From assembly GCA_016794595.1 (NCBI GenBank), contig JAEUJN010000039.1:34778-98777 (forward strand): DNA of 64,000 nt, given 5' to 3'. This document shows positions 62,609 through 64,000 of this stretch, in pieces. The translations under genes were made by a program, and so were the position numbers. Every line of letters begins with the position of its first letter. The stretch's first letter is position 1. Below the pieces are notes generated by a model. It was not told the DNA's origin and did no database searches. It worked only from the letters and a program-made list of their open reading frames with translations. The stretch comes from Kineosporiaceae bacterium (GTDB lineage: Bacteria; Actinomycetota; Actinomycetes; Actinomycetales; Kineosporiaceae).

Positions 62609-64000
62609 TCAGATCCGGAAGTCCAGATCCGCCGGCGGGATCTCGATGTCCATCTGGGCCTTCTGCAGGCGCCCACTGAAGTCCCAGTTCATCGACTGCC
62701 AGCGGGTGAACTGGTCCAGCACCCACACCCCGGACTGGCGGGACCCGTTGCCGCTCTTGCCGTTCCCGCCGAACGGGAGGTGGGCCTCGGCGCCCGAGGT
62801 CGAGTTGTTCACGCTGACCATCCCGGCCCCGATGCCGGTGCGGAACCGGAACGCCTCGGTCGGATCGGTGGTGTAGATGGACGATGAGAGCCCGTATCCG
62901 GGGGCGTTCGCCATGGCCAGCGCCTGGTCGAAGTCGTCGTAGGTGGCGATGCCCACGATGGGTCCGAAGGTCTCGGTGCGGAACAGCTCGTCGTCCACCC
63001 GGACGCCGTCCACGATCACCGGGTGGTAGTAGAGCCCGGACTGCCATGAGTCGCGATCGCCCACGAAGCCCTCACGCGGGTTGCCGGCCGTGATGCGTCC
63101 GACCCCGGTGGAGCCGAGAACCGTGTGCTGCGAACCGATCCAGCCCAGGTAGTCCTCGTAGCGCTCGGCGAATCGCGGAGCCAGCAACGGTCCCATCACC
63201 ACGGCCGAGTCCTTCTCGCCGCCGGGCTCGCCGACGGGCATCGCCCGCACCGCGGCGTCGAAGCGACGGACGAACTCCTCGTGCACCGAGGAGTGCACGA
63301 TCACGGTGCCGAGGGAGGTGCAGCGCTGCCCGGCAGTCCCGAAGCCGCTGAACAGTGCGCCCTCGACGGCGAGGTCCAGATCGGCGGACGGGGTGATCAC
63401 CATCGGGTTCTTGCCGCCCAGTTCCAGGCAGGGCGACTGCAGGTGCCGCCCGCACAGGGCCCCGATCGCCCGGCCGATCTCGGTCGACCCGGTGAAGCCG
63501 ACCTTGTTCACCAGACCCGCCTCGAGCGCGGCCTCCAGCCCGGCCGAGGTGGCCGCGCCGTCGGCGTGGACGACGGTGAGCAGTCCCTCGGGCAGGCCGC
63601 CGGCCACGAAGATCCGGGCCATGGCGTCGGCGCAGGCGGCGGCGTACTCGGCGGGCTTCCAGACCACGGCGTTGCCGGCCAGCAGCGCGGGCACCAGATA
63701 CCAGCTCGGCACCGCCATCGGGAAGTTGCCGGCCGTGATCACCATGGCGGTGCCGACCGGCACCCGGAAGGTGAACAGCTGCTTGTCCGGCATCTCGCTC
63801 GGCACGGTCTGCCCGTAGAGTCGGCGCCCCTCGCCGAGGAAGAAGTCGCAGGTGTCCACAACCTCCTGCACCTCGCCCCGGGCCTCGGCGATCGGCTTGC
63901 CGACCTCTCGGGTGATCAGCTGGGACAGCGCCTCGACGTTCGCCTCGACCAGCCGGCCGATGGCCGCGATCACCCGGCCACGGATCGGTGCGGGGACCGC
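62609..64000 (-). CDS. Aldehyde dehydrogenase family protein (N-terminus beyond window)
   Basis: About 463 C-terminal residues of an NAD(P)-dependent aldehyde dehydrogenase. The frame stays open to the window edge (upstream codons read AVPAPIRGR before VIAAIGRLVE), so the start lies outside. Catalytic Glu is in CLELGGKNPMVI and catalytic Cys in GTAGQRCTSLGT; cofactor motif FTGSTEIGRAIG and SGAEAHLPFGGNGKSGNG are typical. The C-terminus WQSMNWDFSGRLQKAQMD is characteristic of one actinobacterial/proteobacterial subgroup. Substrate unknown; lysine or amine-derived aldehydes are plausible. Confidence 0.9.
   Translation of the reverse strand, partial: AVPAPIRGRVIAAIGRLVEANVEALSQLITREVGKPIAEARGEVQEVVDTCDFFLGEGRRLYGQTVPSEMPDKQLFTFRVPVGTAMVITAGNFPMAVPSWYLVPALLAGNAVVWKPAEYAAACADAMARIFVAGGLPEGLLTVVHADGAATSAGLEAALEAGLVNKVGFTGSTEIGRAIGALCGRHLQSPCLELGGKNPMVITPSADLDLAVEGALFSGFGTAGQRCTSLGTVIVHSSVHEEFVRRFDAAVRAMPVGEPGGEKDSAVVMGPLLAPRFAERYEDYLGWIGSQHTVLGSTGVGRITAGNPREGFVGDRDSWQSGLYYHPVIVDGVRVDDELFRTETFGPIVGIATYDDFDQALAMANAPGYGLSSSIYTTDPTEAFRFRTGIGAGMVSVNNSTSGAEAHLPFGGNGKSGNGSRQSGVWVLDQFTRWQSMNWDFSGRLQKAQMDIEIPPADLDFRI

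Overview
The window is a chromosomal segment of a high-GC, Gram-positive actinobacterium. The evidence is the strongly G/C-biased third codon positions, frequent GTG starts, several apparently leaderless genes, a SARP/AfsR-type regulator, PucR and MMPL proteins, an SSI-type protease inhibitor and a DUF222/HNH (13E12-type) protein. I cannot name the genus. I recognise no rRNA, tRNA, CRISPR array, prophage or insertion sequence.

Left third (1-23.6 kb): a truncated phosphoglucomutase gene (minus) and a HipA-like kinase/DUF3037 pair (plus). Next come a divergent S8 protease / TPR-CHAT protease pair, an Fpg-type glycosylase with a hydratase, and an ATP-grasp ligase with a lysine-rich tail between two related SxxK hydrolases. 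They are followed by a CAP-domain protein, a probable glutarate module (glutaryl-CoA dehydrogenase, family III CoA-transferase, divergent PucR), beta-carbonic anhydrase, a nitronate monooxygenase behind a concentric palindrome, OmpA, AraC-VOC, an AlkD-like repair protein, a frameshifted S1-domain gene and a truncated haemoglobin. Five copies of a ~103-113 bp nested palindromic repeat lie only in this third.

Middle (23.6-44.3 kb): an S9 peptidase, a Nei glycosylase, HMG-CoA lyase, a membrane protein, gamma-carbonic anhydrase, an SSI-like lipoprotein, a fused E1 alpha-beta dehydrogenase and a PBP4-type carboxypeptidase. Then comes a complete nitrate respiration locus: a Cys-containing HTH regulator and narG, narH, narJ, narI, with stop/start overlaps at three junctions and 17 bp between narG and narH. 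Two narK transporters run divergently. Two similar palindromes in the shared intergenic region, one lying exactly in the spacer of the regulator's own promoter, suggest that the regulator controls both arms.

Right third (44.3-64 kb): an MMPL exporter, a quinone reductase, an AfsR-like SARP regulator, two DUF4386 membrane proteins divergent from TetR-OsmC, and a DUF222/HNH protein. These are followed by a frameshifted Nudix gene, an FAD amine oxidoreductase divergent from a polar amino-acid ABC transporter, an ArsR-SRPBCC/TPR operon, Tpx peroxidase, a NYN-type nuclease and an aldehyde dehydrogenase cut by the window end.

Strongest candidates for undescribed biology: the CHAT/S8 protease pair, the ATP-grasp gene flanked by two paralogous hydrolases, the nested palindromic repeat family, and the nar regulator with its paired operators.
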